A stretch of 64,000 nucleotides of DNA from VAZQ01 sp963841705 (GCA_963841705.1 CAWJDY010000043.1:54092-118091), one strand, 5' to 3'. Positions 21,613 to 31,427 are shown, numbered from the stretch's first letter. Notes: generated from the letters alone by a model not told the origin. Made by a program: numbers and translations.

Positions 21613-21804
21613 TCATTCCGAGCCGAAAATCCGCTCGAAATCAGCGTCTGCGCGCGCAACGATCTCGCGCGCGATATCGGGATTGGCGATGGCGGTCTTG
21701 CCGAAGACGAACGAGCGCCGGCACGCGCGCCGCTGCTCCGGCGACGCAGTGGTGTCGCGGGTGCTCTCGATCAGCTCGTCTTTGGTCTTGGTGTCGCGGA
21801 CCAC
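21613..21804 (-). CDS. 63-residue hypothetical protein at the head of the tRNA array
   Basis: GTG start at 21804 with a perfect AGGAGG seven bases upstream, so translation is likely. Sequence: MVRDTKTKDELIESTRDTTASPEQRRACRRSFVFGKTAIANPDIAREIVARADADFERIFGSE; soluble, mostly helical, charged, no cysteine cluster. I do not recognise the family. It is the only protein gene between the promoter-like site at 22042 and the first tRNA, in the same orientation, so it should share the array transcript. A link to array function is possible but unproven. Confidence 0.7.
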   Translation of the reverse strand: MVRDTKTKDELIESTRDTTASPEQRRACRRSFVFGKTAIANPDIAREIVARADADFERIFGSE

Positions 21805-22138
21805 TTGGTCCTCCTGCCTGTTGGCGGAGGACTTGGGTCTCCGCCGGTTACGCTAGGGCTAAGCTTTGCCCTTGTTCGCCTGTTATCTGATGCCTGGGCA
21901 TAGCCCCGCACGAACGCCGCCGATCGCTCGGCCGATCAAACGGCCGTGCGGCGGCGGTTGAGAGCGCGGTATGTGGTCTTAACGACAACATCTCTTCCTC
22001 AGGTCCTCAGGGCGACGCAACTCGTCCTTGAACAGCGCGCTCATATAGTGAGCAGCTGCAAAAAGTCAAGTGCACGCGAGCAACATGCTCTCTCTTTCTC
22101 TAACAGGCGGTTATTCTACGCAAAGCGGGCAGAGCAAC
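21805..22138. other. Gap upstream of the tRNA array
   Basis: 334 bases without a supported gene. It holds the minus-strand promoter-like site (22042-22069) and a GC-rich dyad around 21909-21960 (GCCGCCGATCG and GCGGCGGCGG arms) that would lie in the leader of the array transcript. No tRNA-like or coding signal was recognised. Confidence 0.6.
22042..22069 (-). promoter_or_regulatory. Sigma70-type promoter facing the 63-aa gene and tRNA array
   Basis: On the minus strand TTGACT (22069-22064), a 16-base spacer and TATATG (22047-22042). It is the best promoter-like pair upstream of the array in the right orientation; initiation would be near 22035. Confidence 0.45.
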
Positions 22139-23141
22139 TCAACGGGCTGCCTTCGCCTTCTCATAAAAGCTGAGGTCGATGTATTTCATCGGATCCTTCA
22201 GCTCCTTTTTAGGCTCGCCATACTGGCTGCGCAACGCGAGCACGGTGCGTACGCCCTTCGACGTCGATCGAAGCGTCGCGTGCGAAGCCGTCCTTCGGGT
22301 CCATCAAGATGCCATAGGACTTGTTGGCAAGGTCCTCGGCCATGTTGGGCAGGTTCTTGCGCAGGATCGCGATCGCCTCGGCCTTGTTGGCAGGGTCGTA
22401 GAGCCAACCAACGGCTGCTCGATAGCCGCGGATGAAACCCGCGACCTGCAACTCGTTCTCCTTCGCCCATTGCCGCCGCGAACAGGCAACGACGCCCTGG
22501 TAATGCCCGAGCACGTCGACCGCATTGGCGAGCCGGTTGAAACCGCGTGCCTCCGCGGCTGCCTCGAACGGCGAAACGAGCAGGGTTGCGGCATGCTTCT
22601 TGGCGAGGAGCGCCTCGAACCGCTGTAGCACGCCGCCTGCTTTCACATACGTGACATCGTCGGGCTTGAGCCCGCCTTTCTCGAGCAGCTTCTCGAGGAC
22701 AAAGGCGTAGCCGGTCGTGCGCGCATCGACCGATACCTCCTTGCCCTTGAGGTCGGCATAGGTCTTCACCTCCGGCAGGCTGACCAGCCGCAGGAAACCG
22801 TTGTCAGAACCCATAACCGCGACGAGGTCCGGCGTCTGGGTGGTCGATGCCTCGCCCTGACCTTCCATGTAGGCGATGATATTATCAATTGCGGTCATCG
22901 CGATGTCGAACTTGCCGTCGATCAAATTCGTGAGCTGGAACACCGAGTTCGGCGTGGGTGTGATCCTGACTGCCACGTTACCGCGCGCGAACAAGCCTTT
23001 CTCCTGCGCGACCCAGATCGGCCAGTTGAAACCGCCAGGGAAGACGATGACCTCTATAGGCTTGGAGGCTTGTGCCGTCGCCGGGCTGATGAGCCCAAGC
23101 GACACAAGGATGGATGTAAGTGCCGTGAGCGGGCGACCCAT
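22139..23141 (-). pseudogene. NMT1/SsuA-like ABC transporter substrate-binding protein, frameshifted near C-terminus
   Basis: The frame from ATG 23141 gives a signal peptide (MGRPLTALTSILVSLGLISPATAQA) and a periplasmic NMT1-type fold (IEVIVFPGGFNWPIWVAQEKGLFARGNV ... DIAMTAIDNIIAYMEGQG). It breaks after residue 298 or so at a GGG run (22254-22256), ending at 22209. Dropping one G restores GVRTVLALRSQYGEPKKELKDPMKYIDLSFYEKAKAAR and a stop at 22139, the expected end. So it is either a recent one-base insertion or a sequencing error. It would bind a small organic ligand; the FAD monooxygenase follows upstream by four bases. Confidence 0.85.
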
Positions 23142-23145
23142 GAAT

Positions 23146-24309
23146 TTATCTCCTCGCTTCTGTTGGGGCTTGTTGCCGAGCTGCGGCGTGCGCGGCGTCG
23201 TATTGCGCCATGAGCTTTGGCGAGGCGCGGCGAAGGCGGGCCTTATCGACCCGACCGGAACGGGTGATGTAGCTCAAGGCAAAATCGAGCGGATCGAGCC
23301 GCATGTGCTCAGGGAAGCGCTCGTACCACGAGGCGCTTGCCTTCGCGGCCTTGACGAGCTTTTCGACCACCGGCTTGCGAGTCGCCTCGTACCGCTCAAG
23401 ACCAGCCCTGATGTCGCCAGGCTCGGCATCGAGCGCCTTGACCACCGCGATGACGTCCTCCATGGCCAGACGCGTACCCGACCCGATGGAGAAATGCGCG
23501 GTGCGCAGCGCATCGCCGACCAGCACCATGTTGCGGAAGCTCCAGCGCTCGTTCCAGATCCAGGGGAAGTTGCGCCAGACCGACTTGTTTGAGGCCAGAG
23601 GCTGCCCTCCCAGCGCAACGGCAAATACCTTCTCGCAAAGGGCTTTGGTCTCCTCCGGGCTTTTTTCGGCAAAGCCTGCGCGCAGCCACGTGTCGCGATC
23701 GCATTCGATGATGAACGTGCTCATCGTCGGCGAGTAGCGATAGTGATGAGCGTTGAATGTGCCGATGTCGTTTTCGACGAACGTTTGCGTCAACGTTTCG
23801 AACCTTCGTGCCGTGCCATACCAGACGAACTTGTTGTCGAGATAGCAAAGCGAAGTCTTGAAATCTCCCTCGAAGCTGCGACGAACTAGCGAGTTCACCC
23901 CGTCTGCCGCGACGATCAGATCGAACTCTTTCAGCTCGTCGAGGGATTTGATCGTGTGATTGTACCGCGGCTCGACCCCGACCGAGCAGGCCCGGCCCTG
24001 CAGCATCAGCAGGAAGTCCAAACGTCCGATCGCCGAGAATCCAACGCCGTCGATCTGGATTTCCTCGCCCTGATGGCAGAGCACGAGATCCTGCCAGGTC
24101 TCCATTCGCCTGGTGATGATCTCCTCGGTCTCCGGATCGTCGGCGCGCAGAAACTCCAGCGCGCGGTCCGAAAACACGACTCCGAAACCAAAAGTGGCAT
24201 CGGCAGGGTTCTGCTCGAACACCTCGATCTGCGCCTCCGGATGCCGTCGCTTCCAAAGGTAGGCGAAGTACAGGCCGGCGGGGCCGGCCCCGAGAACCGC
24301 GATAAGCAT
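23146..24309 (-). CDS. FAD-dependent monooxygenase (salicylyl/anthraniloyl-CoA hydroxylase-like)
   Basis: 387 residues. N-terminal dinucleotide motif MLIAVLGAGPAGLYFAYLWKRRHPE, the central DG motif LIVAADGVNSLVRRSFE, and the GD motif NMVLVGDALRTAHFSIGSGTRLAMEDVIAV define a group A flavoprotein hydroxylase. The FGVVFSDRALEFLR and TFNAHHYRYSPTMSTFIIE stretches resemble hydroxylases acting on CoA-activated aromatic acids. It is followed after four bases by the binding-protein gene on the same strand, suggesting uptake and attack of an aromatic substrate. Confidence 0.88.
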   Translation of the reverse strand: MLIAVLGAGPAGLYFAYLWKRRHPEAQIEVFEQNPADATFGFGVVFSDRALEFLRADDPETEEIITRRMETWQDLVLCHQGEEIQIDGVGFSAIGRLDFLLMLQGRACSVGVEPRYNHTIKSLDELKEFDLIVAADGVNSLVRRSFEGDFKTSLCYLDNKFVWYGTARRFETLTQTFVENDIGTFNAHHYRYSPTMSTFIIECDRDTWLRAGFAEKSPEETKALCEKVFAVALGGQPLASNKSVWRNFPWIWNERWSFRNMVLVGDALRTAHFSIGSGTRLAMEDVIAVVKALDAEPGDIRAGLERYEATRKPVVEKLVKAAKASASWYERFPEHMRLDPLDFALSYITRSGRVDKARLRRASPKLMAQYDAAHAAARQQAPTEARR

Positions 24310-24349
24310 GTTGGGCTCCGCTACGATGACGAGCCGTGCGTTCGATCAG

Positions 24350-24514
24350 CTATTTCCCGGCTTCAAGGATGGCGATGTCCTTCTTCAGCAGATCGTTGGC
24401 GAGATCAGAGAGTGGCACGCCCTTCCTCGCCGCGAGAGCGGCAAGGTAATCTTGCACGTCGGCGTCGAGATAAACTGGTAGATTAAGCCGGACATTCGTC
24501 CTGGTATGCGGCAT
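24350..24514 (-). CDS. Ribbon-helix-helix-like small protein, possibly independent gene
   Basis: 54 residues from ATG 24514, ending LAALAARKGVPLSDLANDLLKKDIAILEAGK. The short N-terminal strand (NVRLNLPVYLDA) followed by two helices resembles CopG/Arc-type DNA-binding or antitoxin proteins. In this sequence it is in frame with the truncated cyclase and may be expressed as its tail or from its own start; the ribosome binding site before ATG is weak. Confidence 0.5.
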   Translation of the reverse strand: MPHTRTNVRLNLPVYLDADVQDYLAALAARKGVPLSDLANDLLKKDIAILEAGK

Positions 24515-27401
24515 GACGATCCCGGCCTCGAGCCAACCCTTGAAGCCATATGAATCGGTGAGCGAGCGAAGCCGCTCTGCGATCTCCGCCGCCGCATCGC
24601 GCTCGCCCCGCTGGTAATGAACCCAGGCCATGTACCAAAGTGTGATGGCGGTCGTCATGGGATGATCGAGCTGCTGCGCGAGAGCGTAGGCGTCGCGGAC
24701 GGCGGCGAGTGCCTCGTCGGGGTAGCCCAGCAGCCAGCGATTAAGTCCGAGATGATAGCGGCAACAGGCCCCGGGATCGTGTCCGCCGTAGAGAAACATC
24801 TGTGATGCGTGCCGGTCGCGATCATAGAGAGCAATCCCACATTCAGTGTGTGTGACGGCCGCCGCCGGCTGCCCCATCGCAGTGAGCGTCGCCCACAGCG
24901 AATGATGCGCTTCGAGCAGCCGACCCGTGTCGTCGCCGGCCTGCGCGGCGCTCAGCAGCCGCTGCGCGCCCTCGTGCGCCTCCTGGTATCGTCCGCGCGT
25001 ATAAGCGACGAACCACAGACCCCAGAGCACGGGAAAGCGACGCGAAGCGGCCCCCAGGCGATCAACCAACTCAAGCGCGCGATCATACGAGGCACGCACT
25101 TCCTCGGCCTCGGTGCCATGCACAGCGATGAGGGCAGGTCCCAGTGCGATGTGGACGTCGAGAATGTCTGACAGGCTCTCCGCGGTTTCCGGCATTTCGG
25201 CTAGTATCGCCAGCGCCGTTCCGAATAACCCGACGGCCTCTCGATTCGCCGACCGAGCTACCGCCTTTTCCCCTGCCTGCCGGAGATACCGGACGGCTTT
25301 CGCGCCGAGCTTTCCCCGCGCCGCATGATGCGCGAGCACCTCGATCTCGTCGCCCAACCGGTCAGGACGCAGCCGCTCAATCGCCTCCACAACGGCAGCG
25401 TGAAGAGCGCGTCGTCGATCCTCCAGCAAGCTGCCATAGGTAACATCATGGGTAAGTGCGTGCTTGAAGGTATATTCCAGATCAGGGAACAGCCGCGCCT
25501 CGTACAGGAACTCTGCCTCCTGAAGTTCCGAGAGGACGCGACGGAGATCGTCGCCAGTCACCTCGGCGATCGCCTCCAGGAGCACGAAGGGTACATCCTT
25601 GCCGATGACCGACGTGGCTTGGAGCAGCCGCTTGAGCTCGGGCCGCAGCCTATCAATCCGCGTCGCCAGGATCGCCTGGACGGTCGGCGGCACCTGGATG
25701 GCTTCCGCGGCTTTCGCCAGCCGATACGCGCCCGCTTCGCCGACAAGGGCATGGGACTCCACGAGTGTGCGCACGCTTTCTTCGAGGAAGAGCGGATTGC
25801 CCTCCGGTCTCTCGATCAGCAGCGCCTTGAGCGGCTGGACCGAGGCGTCGATTCCCAAAAGCGTCTGAAGAAGCTCGGTCGCGCTCTCGGGAGGCAGGGG
25901 ATCGATGCGAAGCTGTCGATAGTAGGTCTTGGCGCCCCAGTCGTGGCGGTACTCGGGGCGGTAGTTCACCGCGAGTAGGACCGGCGCTGTCGGCAGGCTT
26001 CCGACCAGGCCGTCGAGCACGGCCTGGGTCTCTGCATCGATCCAGTGCAGATCCTCGAACACGAGCAACAGAGGTTGAACCCGGCTCTCGCGCAGGAGTA
26101 AACGCTTGATGCCTTCGACCGCACGTTGGCGGCGTTGCGCCGGTTCGAGCATAAGAAACGAAGCGTCCGGCTCCAGCGCGTCCAGCAACCACGCGATCGC
26201 GGGCACCACGTCTTCCAGCGCGCGGTCGAGCGCCAGCACGGTGCCGATGGTCTTGGCACGCACGTTTCGCGCGTCATCTCGATCCTCGATGCGCAGATAT
26301 GCGCGCAAGAGGTCGGTAACCGGGAGAAACGGTGTCGCCTTGCCGTAGGACACGGAGCTCGCTTCGAGGACGAGCCAGCCGTGGGTGTGATGCGAGTGGA
26401 TGAACTCGTGGAGGAGCCGGGATTTGCCGACGCCCGCCTCACCCACGATGGCGACGATCTGACCCCGACCGCGGCGCGCATTCTCAGCGGCCTGACGCAC
26501 CTGCTCCAACTCTGCATCTCGTCCGACGAACTGTGTGAAGCCGCGCGCGTGCGCAGCCTGGAGCCGCGTCCGCACCGCCGCGGCACCGGTGAGCTCGAAC
26601 ACCTCTTTCGGTTCGGCGATCCCCTTCACCGGGATCACTCCGAGCGGCTTCACGAGGACGAAGCCCTCCGCCAGGTGGACCGTCTCCACCGTGAGGCGCG
26701 TCGCGCCTGGGGGCGCCAACTGCTCCATGCGCGCCGCGAGATGCGTCGTCTGTCCCACTGCCGAGTAGTCCATGCGCAGGTCGCTGCCGATGGAGCGGAC
26801 AACCACCTCGCCGGAGTTGATGCCCACCCGGATCTGAACCTCGATCCCATGGCTGCGGCGCACTTCCTCGGTGTATCGGCGGATCAGGTCTTGCATCCGG
26901 AGCGCCGCGTAACAGGCGCGAACGGCGTGGTCCTCATGTGCCAACGGCGCTCCGAACAGTGCCATGATGCCGTCGCCCATCACCTGATTGACCGTGCCTT
27001 CGTAGCGATGAACCGACTCCATCATGTGCGCGAGGACCGGGTCGATGATCTTTCTCGCTTCCTCGGGATCGCGGTCGGGCCAGCAATTCCATCGAGCCTT
27101 TGACGTCGGCGAACAGCACCGTTACGTGCTTGCGCTCACCTTCAAGCGCGGCCTTCGAGCTGATGATTTTCTGGGCGAGGTATTTAGGGATGTTAGCTTC
27201 AGGCACGTCGAAGCGCGGTGACGAGACAGGTGTAGGCGGCGGCGTCACCTGGCTAGCCGGATGAGCGCACTCCGAGCAGAACTTGGCGGTCGGGGAAAGC
27301 TGCGCTCCGCAGTTCGCGCACACGCGCGCCAGGGGTGCAGCGCACTCTTCGCAGAACTTTGCGCCGATGCGATTTTCGTGCCCGCACTTCGAGCATTTCA
27401 T
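24350..27401 (-). pseudogene. Zinc-ribbon/class III cyclase/AAA-ATPase protein, frameshifted and with a foreign C-terminus
   Basis: From ATG 27401: two zinc ribbons (CSKCGHENRIGAKFCEEC; CANCGAQLSPTAKFCSEC), then the cyclase homology domain (HVTVLFADVKGSMELL). A GGG run at 27077-27079 shifts the frame; removing one base joins it to LADRDPEEARKIIDPVLAHMMESVHRYEG and MGDGIMALFGAP. Then follow an AAA domain (GEAGVGKSRLL) and helical repeats. The C-terminus departs from the family: the last 54 codons (24350-24514) read MPHTRTNVRLNLPVYLDADVQDYL, a ribbon-helix-helix-like miniprotein, in frame after SYGFKGWLEAGIV. It would otherwise be a signal-responsive cyclase-like regulator. Confidence 0.8.
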
Positions 27402-27704
27402 CAGGAGCCCCTGGGGCAGCGAGGGTTAGGAGCGTAGCCTTGCGTATAACGGGCAACAAGGCGTGTGTCGCTTTCTCACTTGACGCGAGGTTCAGGCAAA
27501 GGACTGCTGTGGGTCACGGATGGCCCAAAAACTGTACCCCCGTTATAGTCCGATACTCCCCCATCAAAAGACATTGGCCGGCCTCCCCCCGCAAGCCTCT
27601 TCCGTGCCAGGAGGCGACATTCGCATCGGCATTGTGCACCAGAAAAAACGCGGGAGTTCAGGGGTCTAAAGTTGGTGCGAAAATCTTGAGTTTCGGGCAT
27701 GCGC
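27402..27704. other. Gap without recognised gene
   Basis: About 300 bases between the cyclase-family gene and the SnoaL-like gene. Short frames exist on both strands but none has a ribosome binding site or a recognisable product. Nothing further seen. Confidence 0.5.
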
Positions 27705-28079
27705 TCAGGAAGCGTCCTGAATGTCGAAGCGAGTGACCTTGCCATCCTGAAGGCGAAAGACGTGCATCACCGTCTTGTCCTTCAGCCCGTGCGCTTGATC
27801 CTGCAAAGGCTTGCCTTCGAGATCGCGGACGGACTGCTGGACCTCCACGACGACCGAGCTATCTGCGGTCTCGGTGAAACTCACCGGCTCGACATGCGGG
27901 CTGACAATAGTCCACTGGCGGGTCCAATACTCTCTGACGGCCTCAAGCCCATGAACATGGCCACCATCCATGCCGTTGGCCCAAGCTACGTCGTCGGCCA
28001 GCACAGCAAGAACGCCGTCGATGTCCCGTGCATTGAAGCGGTCATAGATGCGCTTCAGAACCTCGATGTTGTCAGCCAA
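27705..28079 (-). CDS. SnoaL-like (NTF2 fold) protein
   Basis: 124 residues from TTG 28079 (LADNIEVLKRIYDRFNARDIDGVLAVLADDVAWANGMDGGHVHGLEAVREYWTRQW). The N-terminal helix pair with RFNARDIDGVLAVLADDV and the closing strands HVFRLQDGKVTRFDIQDAS are typical of the cone-shaped NTF2/SnoaL fold, used by isomerases, hydrolases and unknown proteins. The frame reads on upstream only through the adjacent tRNA-Arg gene, which excludes a longer start. Function unknown. Confidence 0.78.
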   Translation of the reverse strand: MADNIEVLKRIYDRFNARDIDGVLAVLADDVAWANGMDGGHVHGLEAVREYWTRQWTIVSPHVEPVSFTETADSSVVVEVQQSVRDLEGKPLQDQAHGLKDKTVMHVFRLQDGKVTRFDIQDAS

Positions 28080-28083
28080 GTAG

Positions 28084-28160
28084 TGGCGCGCCCGAAAGGA
28101 TTCGAACCTCCGACCCCCAAATTCGTAGTCTGGTGCTCTATCCAGCTGAGCTACGGGCGC
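28084..28160 (-). tRNA. tRNA-Arg(ACG), solitary ordinary gene
   Basis: Fully regular cloverleaf: acceptor GCGCCCG/CGGGCGC, D-arm GCTC/GAGC, anticodon stem CCAGA/TTTGG with loop CTACGAA, T-loop TTCGAAT, G73, encoded CCA. It lies 4 bases upstream of the SnoaL-like gene and contrasts with the irregular array member having the same anticodon. Confidence 0.95.
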
Positions 28161-28461
28161 GTCTTGCGCGGTGCGCGGGAGAGTCTGCCGCCGCTGATGC
28201 AGGCGGGCCGGTAACCCGCCGTAGCTATAGGCTGCCGCCTGCATTGGCAAGTTTCCAAGCAGCCGAGCGCGTAGGCAGGCGAGATGCCCGGTCCATGTTT
28301 GTGGCCACTGGGTCCCCGATCATCGCTCGCCGAGCAAGCTCCGGCTCGCTCGTCCGGGGACACGAGGCTGTCGGCTGCCGCTGCTTCAACTTCACGCGCT
28401 CATAGCACGGGCCCTCGTCCGCGCGCCGGCGCATGCATCTTTCTGCCCACCTCGCGCCCGC
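28161..28461. other. Gap without recognised gene
   Basis: 300 bases between tRNA-Arg and the histidine kinase gene. No product, RNA or repeat recognised; presumably the tRNA promoter region. Confidence 0.5.
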
Positions 28462-29931
28462 TCAGGCGCTGGCGCGCTCATCGCGCCGGCTGCGGATATC
28501 CACCGCGCGGTCGGGGATGGTGAGCCGAAACGTGGCGCCGATAGTGCCTTCAACCAGGCGGATCTCGCCGCCATGGGCGCGTACCAGCTCAGCGACGATG
28601 GCAAGGCCGAGACCGGCACTGCCCGCGCGGGTCGAGCCTTTGAACGCTTCGAACAGATGAGCGCGGGCGCGCTCCGGCAGCCCAGGACCGGTATCGGCAA
28701 CCTCGATCACCGCCACGGCGCCCTCGCGCCGACCGGTGATGCGGATCTGATCGCGGCCGGGATCCCGTGCGTCGCGGCCCTCCAGTGCCTGCACCGCGTT
28801 GCGCGCGAGATTGAGCAGGATGCGAAAGAGCTGCTCCGGGTCGGCGTCCACCGTCAGGCCGCGCTCGACCGCGCTGATCCAGCGCACCGGGGAGGTCGCG
28901 TCGAGCCCTAACGTCTCGCGCACGTCCTCCGCCACCGGCTCGAGCTCGACCATGCGGCGCTCGGGCGGAGGCTCCTGCATGCGTCCGTACGACAATGTCG
29001 TTTGACAGAATGCGATTGCGCGCTCGAGCGCGCGCATGAGCTGCGGCGCAAACCGCTGCACGCGCGGATCGGCGACCTTGGCAAGGCGCTCGGAAAAGAG
29101 CTGCGCCGAGGTCAATAGGTTGCGCAGGTCATGGTTTATCTTGGAAACCGCAAGCCCGAGGGCGGCAAGATGATTCTTCTGCGCGAGGAGGGCGGCAAGA
29201 TCGCCCTGCATGGCGGCAAGCTCGCGCTCGGCGGTGCCGATCTCGTCGCGCCGATCCGAAGCCGCGATGATGGGGGCCGGGTTTTCCGGGTCGGCGCGGA
29301 ACGCGACCATGTTGTCGGTCATCCGCCGCATCGGCCGCACAAGCAGCCGATGCAGCGAAACATAGACGAGGGTTGCGGAAAACGCGGAAATGATCAGCGA
29401 CAGGATGAGGATGCGGATGGAGAACTCCAGCATGGCGGCGCGCAGCGGCGCCTCGTCGGCGACGATCTCGACGTACTCGCCCATGGGCGCCGGCCCCACG
29501 ACGCGCATCACGTCGGTCTTGGCAGAGAACAGCGTCTGGAACGCCCCGATGATGGCGCGGTGCCAGGACATGTCGCGCATGTCAACGTCGAGGTTGATTG
29601 CGGGCGGCATGTCGGAGGCGGCAAGGAGCCGGCGTTGCTGGCCCATTTTCAACGCCACCGCGCGCGCGCCAATGCTCTTGAGCAGCTGGCGCGCGACCCC
29701 CTCGGGCACCACGCCATCGGGCACGGTCTGAAACACCAGCGCGGCGGTGTACGCCGCGGAAAGCCGGTCGTTGAGCCAGTTCAGCCGAAAATTGGCAACC
29801 GAAGGAACATAGATCAGCACCTCGGCCATCATCACGAACAGGACGGTGAGCACGAGGAGCTTGCCGGACAGCCCCAATCGGGGCGCCCTCGCGCGTTCGG
29901 CCGCGACTGGTGAGGCAGTACTCTCGGCCAT
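28462..29931 (-). CDS. Sensor histidine kinase
   Basis: 489 residues from ATG 29931 (MAESTASPVAAERARAPRLGLSGKLLVLTVLFVMMAEVLIY); TTG 29952 is an upstream alternative. Two membrane spans bracket a periplasmic sensor of about 130 residues, then a HAMP-like linker, a dimerisation helix with the phospho-accepting His in SKINHDLRN, and an ATPase domain (ILLNLARNAVQAL, DTGPGLP, GSAGLGLAIV). No response regulator adjoins it, so the partner is elsewhere. It starts 13 bases after the end of the flavoprotein gene and is likely co-transcribed with it. Confidence 0.9.
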   Translation of the reverse strand: MAESTASPVAAERARAPRLGLSGKLLVLTVLFVMMAEVLIYVPSVANFRLNWLNDRLSAAYTAALVFQTVPDGVVPEGVARQLLKSIGARAVALKMGQQRRLLAASDMPPAINLDVDMRDMSWHRAIIGAFQTLFSAKTDVMRVVGPAPMGEYVEIVADEAPLRAAMLEFSIRILILSLIISAFSATLVYVSLHRLLVRPMRRMTDNMVAFRADPENPAPIIAASDRRDEIGTAERELAAMQGDLAALLAQKNHLAALGLAVSKINHDLRNLLTSAQLFSERLAKVADPRVQRFAPQLMRALERAIAFCQTTLSYGRMQEPPPERRMVELEPVAEDVRETLGLDATSPVRWISAVERGLTVDADPEQLFRILLNLARNAVQALEGRDARDPGRDQIRITGRREGAVAVIEVADTGPGLPERARAHLFEAFKGSTRAGSAGLGLAIVAELVRAHGGEIRLVEGTIGATFRLTIPDRAVDIRSRRDERASA

Positions 29932-29944
29932 TGCTGTCCCGTGC

Positions 29945-31372
29945 CTATCCAAACCGCCGCAGGAAGATGATCATACGCCGCACAAAACGGCTGGTCAGAA
30001 CGGGGGTGAAATAGGTCATGGCGGCGCGTTTTCCAACTTCCGCGCGCGTGGGGTAAGGCACGACCATCCCTGCGATGGCGCTGATGTTGAGCTTGCGGGT
30101 CACCGCCAAGGCCCAGGGCACGATCAGATCGCCGGCCCCTGCCGCGACAATCGTTGCGCCCAGGATCCTGCCCCTTCGAGTCGTGATGATCTTGACGTGG
30201 CCGTTGGTCGCGCGCTCAGCCTGGGCGCGATCGTTCTCGTGAAACGGCCAACGCAGCACCCGGAAAGCCACCCCCCGATCGCGCGCCTCCAGCTCCGTCA
30301 AACCCACATGTGCAAGCTCCGGGTCGGTGAAGGTCACCCGCGGAATGACGTGCTCATTGACCCGCGCGGGCAGGCGAAAGAGCGCGTTGCGGATCACCAT
30401 GCCGGCTTGGTGATTGGCGAGGTGGGTGAACTGTGCTCCACCGGCAACATCGCCAATGGCATAGACGCGCCGGTTCGTCGTCCTGAGACCCTTGTCCACG
30501 GCGATCCCGGCACGATCCTGGCGAATGCCTGCGATATCCAGGCCGAGACCATCGACATTGGCGCGTCGGCCGGTGGCAAGCAGGAGATGGCTGCCGCTGA
30601 TCGTTTCCTCGCCGGCTTGAGCGCGAACGACCACATTCACCTTTCCGTCGGCGCGTTGCAGTCGAACAACGCTGGTGCCGGTAGGCAGCTCGATGCCCTC
30701 GCGCGTGAGCGCATCCAGCACGACCTGCGCGCATTCCGGATCCTCGCGGGCGAGCGGGCGCCCCGTTTCCAGCACGGTGACGGCGGAGCCCAGGCGCCGG
30801 AATGCCTGTGCCAACTCGAGCCCCACCGGACCTGCACCGACCACGATGAGATGCTCGGGGCGCTCGGTAAGATCAAACACCGTCTCGTTGGTGAGGTGCG
30901 GCGTCTCCATGAGCCCTGGAATGGGGGGCAGCGCCGGCGAGGAGCCGCTCGCAATAACGAAGCGGCGAGCCCTGATCGCGACCTCGTCGCCCACCACGAC
31001 GGTGTCGCGGTCCGTGAAGCGTGCGGCGCCCGCGATGACGCTCACGCCAAGCCCGGTGAAGCGCGCCGTTGAATCGTTCGGCGCGATCGCCGCGATGACG
31101 TCGTGAACGTGCTTGTGCACGCCGGCAAAATCAACCTCAAAACCGCGCGGTAATAGGCCGAACGCCTTGGCATCTGCGATCGCGTGGGCGTGCTTGGCGG
31201 CGGCGATGAGTGACTTCGACGGGACGCAGCCGGCATTGAGGCACTCACCCCCCATTTTCCCTTTTTCGACGAGCACCACTGGAACCCCGAACGCCGCCGC
31301 CGCGGCCGCCACGCTCAGGCCGCCGGAGCCCGCTCCGATGACGCAGATGTCCGGCGTCAATATTTCGACCAT
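29945..31372 (-). CDS. Class I pyridine nucleotide-disulfide oxidoreductase (mercuric reductase/Lpd-like)
   Basis: 475 residues. FAD-binding ICVIGAGSGGLSVAAAAAAFG, redox-active disulfide GGECLNAGCVPSKSL, NAD-binding IVVGAGPVGLELAQAFRRLG, second FAD segment RRVYAIGDVAGG. The C-terminal interface lacks the HxxxxE pair that serves as acid-base catalyst in lipoamide dehydrogenase (here MVVPYPTRAEVGKRAA), and there is no C-terminal vicinal cysteine pair of mercuric reductase, so this is a related reductase of unknown substrate. It often accompanies TVP38-like membrane proteins, as here. Confidence 0.88.
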   Translation of the reverse strand: MVEILTPDICVIGAGSGGLSVAAAAAAFGVPVVLVEKGKMGGECLNAGCVPSKSLIAAAKHAHAIADAKAFGLLPRGFEVDFAGVHKHVHDVIAAIAPNDSTARFTGLGVSVIAGAARFTDRDTVVVGDEVAIRARRFVIASGSSPALPPIPGLMETPHLTNETVFDLTERPEHLIVVGAGPVGLELAQAFRRLGSAVTVLETGRPLAREDPECAQVVLDALTREGIELPTGTSVVRLQRADGKVNVVVRAQAGEETISGSHLLLATGRRANVDGLGLDIAGIRQDRAGIAVDKGLRTTNRRVYAIGDVAGGAQFTHLANHQAGMVIRNALFRLPARVNEHVIPRVTFTDPELAHVGLTELEARDRGVAFRVLRWPFHENDRAQAERATNGHVKIITTRRGRILGATIVAAGAGDLIVPWALAVTRKLNISAIAGMVVPYPTRAEVGKRAAMTYFTPVLTSRFVRRMIIFLRRFG

Positions 31373-31392
31373 GCTTTCAACCTCTTACCTGC

Positions 31393-31427
31393 CATGTAGA
31401 GGCGGGTTTCAAACCCGCCCCTACATG
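31393..31427. repeat. 35-bp palindrome (GGCGGGTTT family)
   Basis: Arms CATGTAGAGGCGGGTTT and AAACCCGCCCCTACATG with one mismatch. Related copies occur at 48790-48813 and 61460-61479. Confidence 0.85.
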
